NCBI GenBank assembly: GCA_046343015.1
Contig: JBKDOL010000068.1
Span: forward strand, 1-64,000
DNA length: 64,000 nt
Reading direction: 5' to 3'
DNA from: BJ22 sp021298375
Lineage (GTDB): Bacteria; Planctomycetota; Planctomycetia; Pirellulales; Pirellulaceae
The position numbers and the translations under genes were made by a program. This document shows positions 47,297 to 55,962 of this stretch, piece after piece. How positions within the stretch are numbered: position 1 is the first letter of the stretch; each line of letters begins with the position of its first letter. The notes beneath the pieces were generated by a model, which saw only the letters and a program-made list of their open reading frames with translations, was not told where the DNA came from and did no database searches.

Positions 47297-48190
47297 TCAG
47301 GTCCTCGTCCGTCGCGTCAGCAGATACTCGGTCAGCGCCTTGTCAAACTGCACGCTCGTGTCGAGCGGCACGTAGTCGATCCGGTTTTGTCGACACCGCT
47401 TTGCCAAGTCCTCCCGATACTCATTGACCGCCCGCAGGTAATCAGCGCGAGCCTGGTCAGCGTTGGTATTCAGGTTCAGATCAGACTCCAAATCCTGAAA
47501 CAGGCAGGTTCCGCTGAACGGAAAATTGACTTCGGCCTCATCGAGCACATGGAACAGAATCACGTCGTGTCCGCTGTGCGAAAGCCGATAAAGCGCTTCG
47601 ATTTCCTCGGTTTGCTCCAGCAGCAGATCGGAAAACACCATGATCAGGCTCTTGTGTCGAAGCATCCCGGCGAGCTGATTGACCGACTCGCGAAATTTGG
47701 TTTTACCGGTTGGCCGAGCCTTGGCCAGCAGCGAGAGGATATTGTTCAGCTGGGCCCTTTTCGATTTGGGTGACAAACTGGCCCGAATCCGATCGCTGAA
47801 CGTCACCAAGCCAACCGGATCCTGCTGCGAAACCATCAGATAGCTGAGCGCCGCGGCGAGACAGACGGCGTAATCGAACTTGGTCAAATCCTGGCGATAG
47901 GTGTAGTCCATCGATTCGCTCAAGTCCATCATCAGGTAGCCCTGAATGGTGGTCTCGGCCTCGAATTTTTTTACGTAATACTTGTCGGTCTTGGCGTAGA
48001 CCTGCCAATCGATCGTCCGCGGTTCGTCGCCCGGAGTGTACTTGCGGTGCTCGGCAAACTGTACGCTGTAACCATGAAAGGGGCTGGCGTGCAGGCCGTG
48101 CAGGAAGCCTTTGACCACGAACTGAGCGCGCAAGTCCAGCCGCTTGATTTGGTGAATGACATTCGGCTTGAGGTACTTCTCGACAGACAT
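47297..48190 (-). CDS. DUF58 domain protein
   Basis: A 297-residue cytoplasmic protein of the DUF58/vWA-like family. Hallmarks: EHRKYTPGDEPRTIDWQVYAKTDKYYVKKF in outline, the DLSESMDYT metal-site-like motif (D-x-S-x-S), VFSDLLLE and ILFHVLDEAEVNFPF. DUF58 proteins are regular partners of MoxR ATPases and BatA-type membrane proteins, as here: moxR ends 78 bp upstream and the BatA gene begins 2 bp downstream. Presumed role is as an adaptor in a MoxR chaperone-like system. No membrane segment. Confidence 0.93.
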   Translation of the reverse strand: MSVEKYLKPNVIHQIKRLDLRAQFVVKGFLHGLHASPFHGYSVQFAEHRKYTPGDEPRTIDWQVYAKTDKYYVKKFEAETTIQGYLMMDLSESMDYTYRQDLTKFDYAVCLAAALSYLMVSQQDPVGLVTFSDRIRASLSPKSKRAQLNNILSLLAKARPTGKTKFRESVNQLAGMLRHKSLIMVFSDLLLEQTEEIEALYRLSHSGHDVILFHVLDEAEVNFPFSGTCLFQDLESDLNLNTNADQARADYLRAVNEYREDLAKRCRQNRIDYVPLDTSVQFDKALTEYLLTRRTRT

Positions 48191-48268
48191 GTCTGGCCAA
48201 CGGGTTGGCGGCAGGGCAGATAATGGCTCGGCAGGGCAAGCATCGACGCCCCGCGGATTGCCGACAGA

Positions 48269-49294
48269 TTACTTCTCGAACTTGGGCACTTTCGGCTCGG
48301 GGATCAGCTTGAGCAATTGCTCGATCACCTGTTCGCTGTTCATTCCATTGGCTTGCGCCTGGAAATTGCAGCTGATGCGGTGTCTGAGCACGGGGATCGC
48401 GACCTTGCGAATGTCTTCAATCGAAACGGAGAAGCGGCCATCCATTGCGGCGATCGCCTTGCCGCCGCTGATTAAAAATTGTCCCGCCCGCGGGCCAGCG
48501 CCCCAATCGACCAGTTCCTTGACCACCTCTGGCGCACTGGCGTCAGCCGGACGCGTGGCCCGAACCAGCGCCGCGGCGTACTTGATGATGTAGTCCGTCG
48601 CGACCACCGAGCCAACCAGCTTCTGCAGATTGACAATCGCTTTGGCCGAGAGAATTTTCTTTATCTCAGGAGACTCGCCCGAACTGGATGCGGTCAGAAT
48701 CTTTTCTTCCTCTTCCGCCGTCGGATAGCCAACCTTGATGTTGAACATGAAGCGGTCCAATTGCGCCTCGGGAAGCGGGTAAGTTCCCTCCTGCTCGATC
48801 GGGTTTTGGGTCGCAATCGTAAAAAACGGATTGGGCAGCTGGTAGGTTTCCCGGCCCACCGTCACTTCCCGCTCCTGCATGGCCTGCAGCAGCGAAGACT
48901 GGGTCTTGGGCGGGGTCCGGTTGATTTCGTCGGCCAACAGAATATTGGTGAAGACCGGGCCCTCGACAAAGCGAAAATGCCGCTTGCCGTGATCGTCCTC
49001 CTCCAGAACGTTGGTGCCGGTAATGTCGCTCGGCATCAAGTCAGGGGTAAACTGGACCCGCTTGAAGGTCACGTCCATGATCCGGGCCAGAGTGCTGACC
49101 ATCAGCGTCTTGGCCAGCCCGGGCACACCCTCCAACAAACAATGTCCGCGGGTGAAAATCGCGGCGAACAGCTGCTCGATGACATCGTCCTGACCGACGA
49201 TAACCTTGTGGAGTTCCTGCTCCATCAGCTTTCGGTGTTCGCGAAACTCTTGAAGAATATCGCCCAGACTGCGGGACTTTTGACTCACGGACAC
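48269..49294 (-). CDS. moxR: MoxR-family AAA+ ATPase
   Basis: A 341-residue AAA+ ATPase with Walker A EGVPGLAKT, Walker B ILLADEINRTPPKTQ, sensor 1 FFTIATQNP, and the lid motif PLPEAQLDRFMF. MoxR proteins act as chaperone-like ATPases with vWA partners. GTG 49294 is the longest start; a second GTG at 49288 has an AAAGG 6 bases upstream and may be the real one. It opens the moxR-DUF58-batA run and diverges from the toroid-DUF4159 gene across about 550 bp. Confidence 0.93.
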   Translation of the reverse strand: MSVSQKSRSLGDILQEFREHRKLMEQELHKVIVGQDDVIEQLFAAIFTRGHCLLEGVPGLAKTLMVSTLARIMDVTFKRVQFTPDLMPSDITGTNVLEEDDHGKRHFRFVEGPVFTNILLADEINRTPPKTQSSLLQAMQEREVTVGRETYQLPNPFFTIATQNPIEQEGTYPLPEAQLDRFMFNIKVGYPTAEEEEKILTASSSGESPEIKKILSAKAIVNLQKLVGSVVATDYIIKYAAALVRATRPADASAPEVVKELVDWGAGPRAGQFLISGGKAIAAMDGRFSVSIEDIRKVAIPVLRHRISCNFQAQANGMNSEQVIEQLLKLIPEPKVPKFEK

Positions 49295-49788
49295 CCTTTC
49301 TCAAGCTTCCCAACCAAAGAAACGCCAGTCGGACGAGGAACCGGACGCTGAATTCTACGGCAAACGGAGAAAAACTGACAGCCTTCCGCCCCGCGGCAGC
49401 CGTCCGGCTGGGCGGCCCCGGAATGAGCGCGACAGCCAGAAGGCAAACAATCCCAGCCTGACCCGCCCCGCAAAATCGGCGTCTGCAAACCATGACCCGG
49501 TAAACCGCGAGCTGTGAACTGTTAACTGCAAGCGACGCGGTGAGTCTTGGCTCGGGACGCAAACGGGCGCTCGGCGTTTCCCGGCAAAAGCAGCGCACCG
49601 CTGCCCACCGACTCGCGGCGGCTGGGATTGCGAAGGGCCAGGTTCGCTGCAGCTGCGACAGTCAGGGGCCGGCGCCAAGCTCGGCTGGGTTGCGATTTTT
49701 GAGAGCACGTCCGCTCCCTGGAGTTTCGGATTCCAGCCACAGAAAGCCGGTAAAGCGGACGAGCGCCCCTCAAACTGTCCGGTTCGCG
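49295..49788. other. Divergent intergenic region upstream of moxR and the DUF4159 gene
   Basis: About 500 bp of GC-rich sequence with no supported gene. Short frames on both strands lack starts with Shine-Dalgarno sequences and family character. A promoter toward the DUF4159 gene lies at its right end; none is clear toward moxR. Confidence 0.45.
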
Positions 49789-49817
49789 TTGAGCGGCCGG
49801 GGCTGGGCGAATAGAAT
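49789..49817 (+). promoter_or_regulatory. Sigma-70-like promoter for the toroid-DUF4159 gene
   Basis: TTGAGC (49789-49794), 17-bp spacer, TAGAAT (49812-49817). Transcription would start near 49824, about 24 bp before the ATG at 49848. Confidence 0.55.
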
Positions 49818-49847
49818 TCGAGCACTTACTTCTTCCAGGGAAACGTG

Positions 49848-52232
49848 ATGCCCGGTCCATTGCGCAGTTTGAGTTTCTTGATTGCGGCGACGGTCTTGAC
49901 CCTGGCTGGTTCACCGGCAGCCCTCTGGTCACAGGACAACGAGGCCGACCTCTCGGCTGCGGCAGTCCGGGCGGCGATCGATAAAGGCGTCGCCTTTCTG
50001 CGCAACACGCAATTGCGCAACGGACAATGGGGCGAGATCAACATGTACGAGGGCGGAGCCACGGCACTGGTCGCCCTGGCGATGCTTAATTGCGGGGTCC
50101 CCCCGACCGATCCCGATCTGGAGCGGGCGATCAAACTGCTCGAGACCCAGGGCAGAGAGCGGATGACAGTGTATGTCGCCTCGCTGCGTTTGATGGTGTT
50201 TACCACAGCCGACCCGCAATTGAAACGCTACGGCCGACTCGTTCAGGAAGATGCCGAGTACCTCTTGCGACTGCAGGTCAAACAGGGGGTGTACACCGGG
50301 GGCTGGAGTTACGGCTTTGCCATCGTCGATGACCTGATCGGCCAGACGGCCGACTCCTCGAACAGTCAGTTCGCGCTGCTCGCCTTGCATGAGGCTTCCC
50401 GGGTTGGTTATCAGGTGCCGCGGGAAGTCTGGCTGCGGGCGAGGCAGTATTGGCAGAACGTCCACGACCCGGGGCGGGGCTGGTTTGCCTATTCACCGCG
50501 CAAGGACCGGCCCAATGGCAGCATGACCTGCGCCGGAATCTCTTCGCTGGTGATCTGTGAAGAGAATCTCGCCGACCCCGAGCGCTATCTGAAGGGCAAT
50601 CGGGTGAATTGCTGCCAACCGCCGGGCGACCAGCGATTTATTGAAAACGGCCTCCGCTGGCTGGCGGAAAATTTTTCAGTCACCTCGACCCCCTCGACGG
50701 ATCCGCTCGGCCGCGAAGGCAAGTACTACTACCTTTATGGAATGGAGCGGGCCGGGCGAATGAGCGGCCAGCGATTCATCGGTCCGTTTGACTGGTACCG
50801 GGAGGGTGCTGCCCACCTGATCAAGGACCAGGGCTTCGACGGGTCTTGGCATCGGAATGATCGCTTCGGCATGTCGCGCGACATCAACACGGCGTTTGGA
50901 CTGCTGTTTCTCTCGAAAGGGCGTCGGCCAATCGTCTTTGGCAAATACCAATATGGCGATGACCGCAACTGGGACCTTCACCCGCCGGGCATCCACTATC
51001 TGACGAGAGAAACGGAAAAGGCCTGGCAACTGCCGCTGAACTGGCAGACGGTCGATGGCAACACGGCGGAGGTCAACGACTTGCTCGAGGCTCCCGTGCT
51101 GTTCATCAGCGGACAAAACGCGATCAGCCTCAACCCGGAGCAGAAGCAGAAGCTGAAGAGCTACATCGAAAACGGAGGGTTTCTTTTCGTCGAAGCCTGC
51201 CAAGGTGACGGCTGCGGAGAAAATGTCCCCTTTGACAGCTCATTTCGGTCATTGATGGCCGAGCTCTTTCCAGACAGCCAACTCGAAGCCCTTCCTCCTG
51301 AGCATCCGATCTGGACTGCCAATTTCCCGCTGAAGCCCGACCCCGAGCGACCGTTGCTGGGGCTGCAGGCCTGTTGCCGAACCAGCGTCATCTATTGCCC
51401 CCGCAACCTCTCCTGCTACTGGCAACTTGATCGCCCCAGTTTTCTCCGCGAGGTTTCCGACGCCGTCAAATCGGACATCGTCTACTGCCGCCAAGTCGGA
51501 ATCAACGTCGCCGCATACGCTACCAATCGCAGTTTGGAAGACAAGCTCGAACGACCCAAGGTAGCCGCCGGAGCCAACATCGAATTGCTGCGCGATCGCG
51601 TGCTTGAGTTGCCCAAATTGCGGCACAATGGCGGTGCCGATGAAGCTCCAAACGCTTGGCGGAATCTGCTGCAGGATTTCCGCAATCAGACCCAAATGAA
51701 CCTGGTGCTCGAGAAGAAGCTGATCGAGCCGACGCTGGAGCAACTGGCCGATCATCCCTTTATTTTTCTCCACGGGCGTTCGACCTTCAGCTTCGATCCG
51801 CCCCAGCGCGAAGAACTTCGCAAGTACCTGCAGCGCGGTGGCTTTATTTTTGCCGATGCCATTTGCGGCTCACGCGAGTTTGCGGATGCGTTCCGCAAGG
51901 AATTTCAGGCGATCCTTCCCGATCACAAGCTCGAGCCGATCCCCGCCGACCACCCGATCTGGAACGACCAGAAGTTCGGCTACGATTTAACCCGCTCGAA
52001 AGTCACTTTAAATACGCCGGATCGCAATGCACCCGGAGGCTTTACCAGCCAGGAAGTCGTCCCGCAGCTGGAGGGCGTCACAATCGATGGCCGTTTGGCA
52101 GTCGTATTCTCGGCGGTCGATTTGAGCTGCGCGTTGGAAAACGCCTCGGCCACTCAGTGCCGGGGCTACAATCGCGATTCGGCAATCAAGATCGGCACCA
52201 ACGTGATCCTCTACCGTTTGCGCGTCGATTGA
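49848..52232 (+). CDS. Secreted alpha-toroid protein fused to two DUF4159 domains
   Basis: A 794-residue protein with a signal segment (about 6-29). Residues about 35-375 contain squalene-cyclase/prenyltransferase-like repeats (AIDKGVAFLRNTQLRNGQWG, QGFDGSWHRNDR) suggesting an alpha/alpha toroid. Two DUF4159 units follow: about 415-540 (LFISGQNAISLNPEQKQKLK, FLFVEACQGD, LEALPPEHPIW) and about 640-790 (FLHGRSTFSFDPPQREELRK, FIFADAICGS, LEPIPADHPIW). They are clearly homologous, so the gene arose with an internal duplication. DUF4159 genes commonly neighbour MoxR/DUF58/BatA genes; here the gene is divergent from that operon. ATG 49848 has AGGG 7 bases upstream and is preferred to the overlapping GTG at 49845. 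No catalytic residues of a cyclase are evident; a structural role is possible. Confidence 0.85.
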   Translation: MPGPLRSLSFLIAATVLTLAGSPAALWSQDNEADLSAAAVRAAIDKGVAFLRNTQLRNGQWGEINMYEGGATALVALAMLNCGVPPTDPDLERAIKLLETQGRERMTVYVASLRLMVFTTADPQLKRYGRLVQEDAEYLLRLQVKQGVYTGGWSYGFAIVDDLIGQTADSSNSQFALLALHEASRVGYQVPREVWLRARQYWQNVHDPGRGWFAYSPRKDRPNGSMTCAGISSLVICEENLADPERYLKGNRVNCCQPPGDQRFIENGLRWLAENFSVTSTPSTDPLGREGKYYYLYGMERAGRMSGQRFIGPFDWYREGAAHLIKDQGFDGSWHRNDRFGMSRDINTAFGLLFLSKGRRPIVFGKYQYGDDRNWDLHPPGIHYLTRETEKAWQLPLNWQTVDGNTAEVNDLLEAPVLFISGQNAISLNPEQKQKLKSYIENGGFLFVEACQGDGCGENVPFDSSFRSLMAELFPDSQLEALPPEHPIWTANFPLKPDPERPLLGLQACCRTSVIYCPRNLSCYWQLDRPSFLREVSDAVKSDIVYCRQVGINVAAYATNRSLEDKLERPKVAAGANIELLRDRVLELPKLRHNGGADEAPNAWRNLLQDFRNQTQMNLVLEKKLIEPTLEQLADHPFIFLHGRSTFSFDPPQREELRKYLQRGGFIFADAICGSREFADAFRKEFQAILPDHKLEPIPADHPIWNDQKFGYDLTRSKVTLNTPDRNAPGGFTSQEVVPQLEGVTIDGRLAVVFSAVDLSCALENASATQCRGYNRDSAIKIGTNVILYRLRVD

Positions 52233-52258
52233 CCTCGTCAGGAAAGGTGGAACGAGGC

Positions 52259-52942
52259 ATGCCCGAGGCGGAATCAGACCAGAGCGATATTCCGGCAGCG
52301 GAACCAGTTCGCGCCGGCGGCGCGATTCTGGCCGGCGGGCAAAGCCGGCGAATGGGCTCCGACAAGGCTGGCCTGGAACTGCTGGGGGAGACCTTTCTGC
52401 AGCGGATTTGGCGAGTTCTTTCCGGCCACTTTCAACCGCTGATTGTGGTTTGCCGTCCCGACCAGCAAACCAGCCTGCAGCGGATGCTCGCCCGCCCCGG
52501 AGCGGCTGCCTTGCCGACGGTGATCGTCGATCGACATTCCGAACGCGGGCCGCTGGAGGGACTCGCAACCGCTTTAGAGTACCTGGCAGAGGCAGGCTGC
52601 GAACGGGCAGCGGTCAGCACCTGCGATGCTCCACTCGTCCAGCCGCAACTGCTGCGGTGGCTCGCTTCGCAACTTGGCACCGAACGGGAAGCGATCATCC
52701 CTTCGGATGGCAAGCATCTCTACGGACTGACGGCGGCCTATCGTACGGCGGTCTGGGTGAAGCTGCGGCAGTTGCTGGAACGCGGCGAGCGGCGAATCAT
52801 CGACCTGCCCGAGCACCTTGCCACGGAAATTGTGACTTGGGACGCGTGCCGGGACGTCGACCCCCAGTTGCTCAGCTTCCTCAACGCGAATACGCCAGCA
52901 GAGTATCGCGCACTATGCCAACAGGCGACCGCCGAGTCATGA
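52259..52942 (+). CDS. mobA: Molybdenum cofactor guanylyltransferase
   Basis: A 227-residue nucleotidyltransferase predicted to attach GMP to molybdopterin, giving the guanine dinucleotide form. The N-terminal nucleotide loop reads GAILAGGQSRRMGSDKA, with the catalytic Lys in the DKA part. The metal-binding motif is STCDAPLVQP, and IPSDGKHLYGLTAAYR is also typical. The longer frame (from 51656) overlaps the DUF4159 gene out of phase and is not real there; ATG 52259 follows an AGGAAAGG about 10 bases upstream and leaves a 26-bp gap to the previous stop, so it may be read from the same message. No other moco genes are in the window. Confidence 0.9.
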   Translation: MPEAESDQSDIPAAEPVRAGGAILAGGQSRRMGSDKAGLELLGETFLQRIWRVLSGHFQPLIVVCRPDQQTSLQRMLARPGAAALPTVIVDRHSERGPLEGLATALEYLAEAGCERAAVSTCDAPLVQPQLLRWLASQLGTEREAIIPSDGKHLYGLTAAYRTAVWVKLRQLLERGERRIIDLPEHLATEIVTWDACRDVDPQLLSFLNANTPAEYRALCQQATAES

Positions 52943-52972
52943 ACCAAAGTCTGGCGACGCCCGCCAAACCAG

Positions 52973-53971
52973 CTACCAGGGCAGTTGATCGAGGTCGACA
53001 TTTCCGCCGCTGAGCACGATCCCGATGTTTCTGGGATATTCGGCGCGCGGGAATTTTGGACTGAAGACCGCGGCGACGGCGACGGCTGAGCTTGGTTCGA
53101 TCAGAACCTTGGTCCGCTCCCAGAAAAATCTCATCCAGTGAATGATTTCCTGTTCCGAGACCGTGACGACGGACTGAACTTGATGCTGAATGTAGGGCCA
53201 AGTCAAATTCCCCAAGCTGCTTTGCAAACCGTCAGCGATAGTCTGGGGACTGACTTGCGGAATGAGTTGCCCAGCCTGTTTGCTGCGAAAGGCATCATCG
53301 GCACCCTCCGGTTCAGCTGCGATGATTTTCAAGCGATTGGAAATCGCGCGACCGGCAACACAAAGTCCGGCGATCAGTCCACCACCGCCGACCGGAGCGA
53401 CCATGTAGTCGAGGTTGGGGACTTGTTGCAGGAACTCCAGCGCGACCGTTCCCTGGCCAGCGATAATGTTGGGGTGATTGTAGGGGGGAACCATCACCGC
53501 CCCCGTATCTTCCTGAACTTGTCGGGCCGTTTCGAGTCTCGCTTCCTGCGTGGGTTGGCAGGAAATCACCTTGCCACCATATTCCAGAACCGCCTCGCGT
53601 TTGACCCGGTTGGAATTGCTCGGCATCACGACGTAAGCGGTTGTCCGGTAGAGCTTGGCCGCGAGTGCCAAAGCCCCGGCATGATTGCCGGAACTGTGGG
53701 TCACCACCCCGCGGGCCAACTGCCCGGGCTTGAGTTGGGCGACCGAATTGAGCGCGCCGCGAAATTTGAAGGCCCCTGCTTTCTGCAGGTTCTCGCATTT
53801 AAAAAAGAGCTGCTGGCCGGCCAGTTCATTCAGCGTCTGGCAAGTCAGCACCGGCGTACGGTGAGCGTGGCTGGCGATGTTGCGAGCCGCCCGTTTTACG
53901 TCAGTCAACTGGACGCCCTTCGCAGCCTCGGGAAATTTGACAATTGCAGGAGACTCAGCGGAATTCGACAT
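52973..53971 (-). CDS. Threonine/serine dehydratase-like PLP enzyme
   Basis: A 332-residue fold-type II PLP enzyme. The PLP lysine is in AFKFRGALNS; other motifs are HSSGNHAGALALAAK, the phosphate loop VGGGGLIAG, and SGGNVDLDQL at the C-terminus. The length and the absence of an ACT regulatory domain match catabolic threonine ammonia-lyase, serine racemase or 3-hydroxyaspartate ammonia-lyase; these cannot be told apart by eye. It converges with mobA (30-bp gap) and diverges from rsfS (about 285 bp). No biosynthetic isoleucine genes are nearby, so a catabolic or racemase role is more likely than anabolic IlvA. Confidence 0.85.
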   Translation of the reverse strand: MSNSAESPAIVKFPEAAKGVQLTDVKRAARNIASHAHRTPVLTCQTLNELAGQQLFFKCENLQKAGAFKFRGALNSVAQLKPGQLARGVVTHSSGNHAGALALAAKLYRTTAYVVMPSNSNRVKREAVLEYGGKVISCQPTQEARLETARQVQEDTGAVMVPPYNHPNIIAGQGTVALEFLQQVPNLDYMVAPVGGGGLIAGLCVAGRAISNRLKIIAAEPEGADDAFRSKQAGQLIPQVSPQTIADGLQSSLGNLTWPYIQHQVQSVVTVSEQEIIHWMRFFWERTKVLIEPSSAVAVAAVFSPKFPRAEYPRNIGIVLSGGNVDLDQLPW

Positions 53972-54191
53972 GCAATGGCTCGAACCAGAACGAGAAGAGA
54001 AGTGTCTGAGGGCTTTGGAACCCCCTCAATCGCGCCGACGGCACCGCCGACCGGCACCCCGTCATTAAACCAGTTGAGGCTGGGCAATTGAAACCGGGCG
54101 GAAGCCAATTTTCTCCGCACCCGAGCGAAAAGACCACTGCCGGCATGAGGCCCGCCCCATTTTTCACCCCGGCAGCGGGCGTGGCGCTGCC

Positions 54192-54219
54192 TTGTGAAGT
54201 AAGTAGCCGGGTCTAGAAT
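54192..54219 (+). promoter_or_regulatory. Sigma-70-like promoter for rsfS
   Basis: TTGTGA (54192-54197), 16-bp spacer, TAGAAT (54214-54219). Transcription would begin near 54226, about 30 bp before the TTG start of rsfS. Confidence 0.5.
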
Positions 54220-54257
54220 GGACGGCTGCTGGAAAACTCCGACGAAAGGAACCCGTT

Positions 54258-54686
54258 TTGGCCCGCGACAAGAAAATTCAGGAAAATCAGGTATCAGGTG
54301 CCGCACCGTTTCGGGCCGCCCCGGAAAAAAGCCTGCAGTTGGCCCATGTTGCGGCCCGAGTCGCGGCCGAAAACGGAGGCACCAACATTGTGGTGCTCGA
54401 CCTGACCGGGCTGACCGCGTTGTTCGATTATTTCGTGATCGCCACCGGCACCAGCTCCCGGCAACTTCGAGCCATGAGCGACGACATTGAAACCAGAGTC
54501 AAAACCGAGTTAAACGATCGGCGAATGAACATGGAGGGTTCCGACGACAGTCGCTGGATCGTCCTGGACTTTGGCACCGTCGTGGTCCATCTGTTCGATG
54601 AGGAAACTCGCCAGTTTTACGGACTGGAAGCGCTTTGGGCCGATTGCCCGCGGCTCGACCTTAGCGAAACCCTGAAGGGGGTCTGA
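54258..54686 (+). CDS. rsfS: Ribosome silencing factor
   Basis: A 142-residue RsfS/Iojap protein. It binds ribosomal protein uL14 and blocks subunit joining when growth slows. Motifs: IVVLDLTGLTALFDYFVIATG, SSRQLRAMSDDIE, DDSRWIVLDFGTVVVHLFDEETRQFYGLEALW in outline, all typical. The start is TTG 54258 with AAGGA about 9 bases upstream; no ATG occurs until well inside the conserved domain. An N-terminal extension of about 25 residues precedes the conserved core. In many bacteria rsfS follows nadD; here it does not. Confidence 0.95.
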   Translation: MARDKKIQENQVSGAAPFRAAPEKSLQLAHVAARVAAENGGTNIVVLDLTGLTALFDYFVIATGTSSRQLRAMSDDIETRVKTELNDRRMNMEGSDDSRWIVLDFGTVVVHLFDEETRQFYGLEALWADCPRLDLSETLKGV

Positions 54687-54722
54687 GAACAGAGCAACCA
54701 GTGCCGGCCGTTGCCCCTTTGC

Positions 54723-54769
54723 GATAGAGCCCGATGGGGATAAAGCCCGATGGGATAGAGCCTGATGCG
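54723..54769. repeat. 16-bp tandem repeat, about 3 copies, intergenic
   Basis: GATAGAGCCCGATGGG at 54723, GATAAAGCCCGATGGG at 54739 and a third, more diverged copy from 54755. It lies between rsfS and the fhcC-like gene. Confidence 0.85.
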
Positions 54770-54858
54770 AGCTTGTGGGAAGCGATCCACTCAGCACCAT
54801 GCGGCAACGTGGCCCAGCTCGGATAGGCAATCATTGACAGCTTCAACCTTGGCGAACA

Positions 54859-55680
54859 ATGAACCACTCATCGCCTTCAGCCTGGACGTTCGAGGTTCGA
54901 GAGCCGCTCCGCTTTGCTCTCGATGTCAGCGGATTGGACCCCGGGGCGTCCAGTTCTGCCGCCGAAGTGCTCGCGACAATCGTCCACCAGGGACGCGAGC
55001 GAGTCCCCTTGGGTGACTTGGTCCGCGTCACTTCCAGCTGCGACGGCATTCAGCGCTGGACGGGACACTTGGAGCAGGTCGATGGAATCGGAGCGGGAAA
55101 TCGCGGTCGGCGAATTGAGGTCCTGGGTTCCCCCCGGAATTTGATTGGGGCGGCGATGTCGGCCGGCAGCTTGCGGATCGACGGCTCTGTTGGCGACGAC
55201 TTGGGAAGCGAACTCTCAGGGGGGACTGTTGTGGTGACTGGTTCAGCCGGCGCCCGCGCGGGTGGATTTTCGCCCGGCTCAAGGCAGGGGATGAAGGGCG
55301 GGGTGATTCTGGTGGGTGGCAATGCCGGACCAGAAGCAGGCCAGAAAATGCGGCGCGGGCTGATCGCGATTCGAGGCCGGGCTGCTGCAGGGGCGGCCAA
55401 CTCAATGATCGCGGGCACGCTGATTGCGGGTGAGTTGTCCGGGCCCTTTGGACTTGGGCTGAAACGGGGCACGATTATCTGTCAGCGTCATCCCAGGATT
55501 CCCGCCTGGTTTGGCCCGGCGATCGGCGTCGAACTTTCGTTCACGCAACTATTGGCCAAGTTCCTGAGCACGCACGACCAGCACGGCTGGTTTTCTTTCT
55601 TGTCTCAAGCCACTTGGCTGCGGGCTCAAGGCGATCGAATCGAGCGGAATCAGGGGGAGCTTCTGGTAGCCAGCGAGTGA
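54859..55680 (+). CDS. fhcC: Formyltransferase/hydrolase complex subunit C-like (FhcC/FmdC) protein
   Basis: A 273-residue protein rich in Gly with a beta-helix pattern: GSLRIDGSVGDDLGSELSGGTVVVTGSAG, GMKGGVILVGGNAGPEAGQKMRRGLIAIRG in outline, MIAGTLIAGELSG and GLKRGTII. It matches subunit C of formylmethanofuran dehydrogenase in methanogens and FhcC of the formyltransferase/hydrolase complex in methylotrophs and planctomycetes, which release formate from formyl-tetrahydromethanopterin. The related glutamate synthase C-terminal beta-helix (GXGXG) is an alternative but the N-terminal 90 residues fit FhcC better. No fhcA, B or D is next to it. ATG 54859 has no clear Shine-Dalgarno sequence. Confidence 0.75.
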   Translation: MNHSSPSAWTFEVREPLRFALDVSGLDPGASSSAAEVLATIVHQGRERVPLGDLVRVTSSCDGIQRWTGHLEQVDGIGAGNRGRRIEVLGSPRNLIGAAMSAGSLRIDGSVGDDLGSELSGGTVVVTGSAGARAGGFSPGSRQGMKGGVILVGGNAGPEAGQKMRRGLIAIRGRAAAGAANSMIAGTLIAGELSGPFGLGLKRGTIICQRHPRIPAWFGPAIGVELSFTQLLAKFLSTHDQHGWFSFLSQATWLRAQGDRIERNQGELLVASE

Positions 55681-55885
55681 TCGTCGCTCGGTTGCCGAAC
55701 CCTACTGAGACATCGAAGAAAGATATCGCAAAAGGACGTGGCCAAGGCCGATGCCGCAATGCCGGCGAGAAACTCGTCAAAAGTTGCCGCACTTTTCACA
55801 CTGCTCCGTCGTCAGTTGTGAGTCAAATGCAAATGTTCGCAGGCAACTGCCCCAAGAATGGACGAATGGAGGGTTTCTCCGCCCC

Positions 55886-55920
55886 AATAAAAAAGGCCTG
55901 ATGCCAATCGGCATCAGGCC
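55886..55920 (-). terminator. Rho-independent terminator of the DUF1559 gene
   Basis: On the minus strand an 11-bp perfect stem GGCCTGATGCC / GGCATCAGGCC with a four-base loop is followed by TTTTTTATT. It lies 43 bp past the DUF1559 stop. The strongest terminator in the window. Confidence 0.93.
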
Positions 55921-55962
55921 CTTCACATTAGATAAATTTTGGGTCGTTGGCTGGAGCAGCAA

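Noticed and set aside
51656..52258. N-terminal extension of the mobA frame
   Set aside because: It overlaps the DUF4159 coding region out of frame and lacks MobA similarity; MobA begins at 52259.
53138..54091. 317-codon plus-strand frame
   Set aside because: Antisense to the threonine dehydratase-like gene, which has all PLP motifs.
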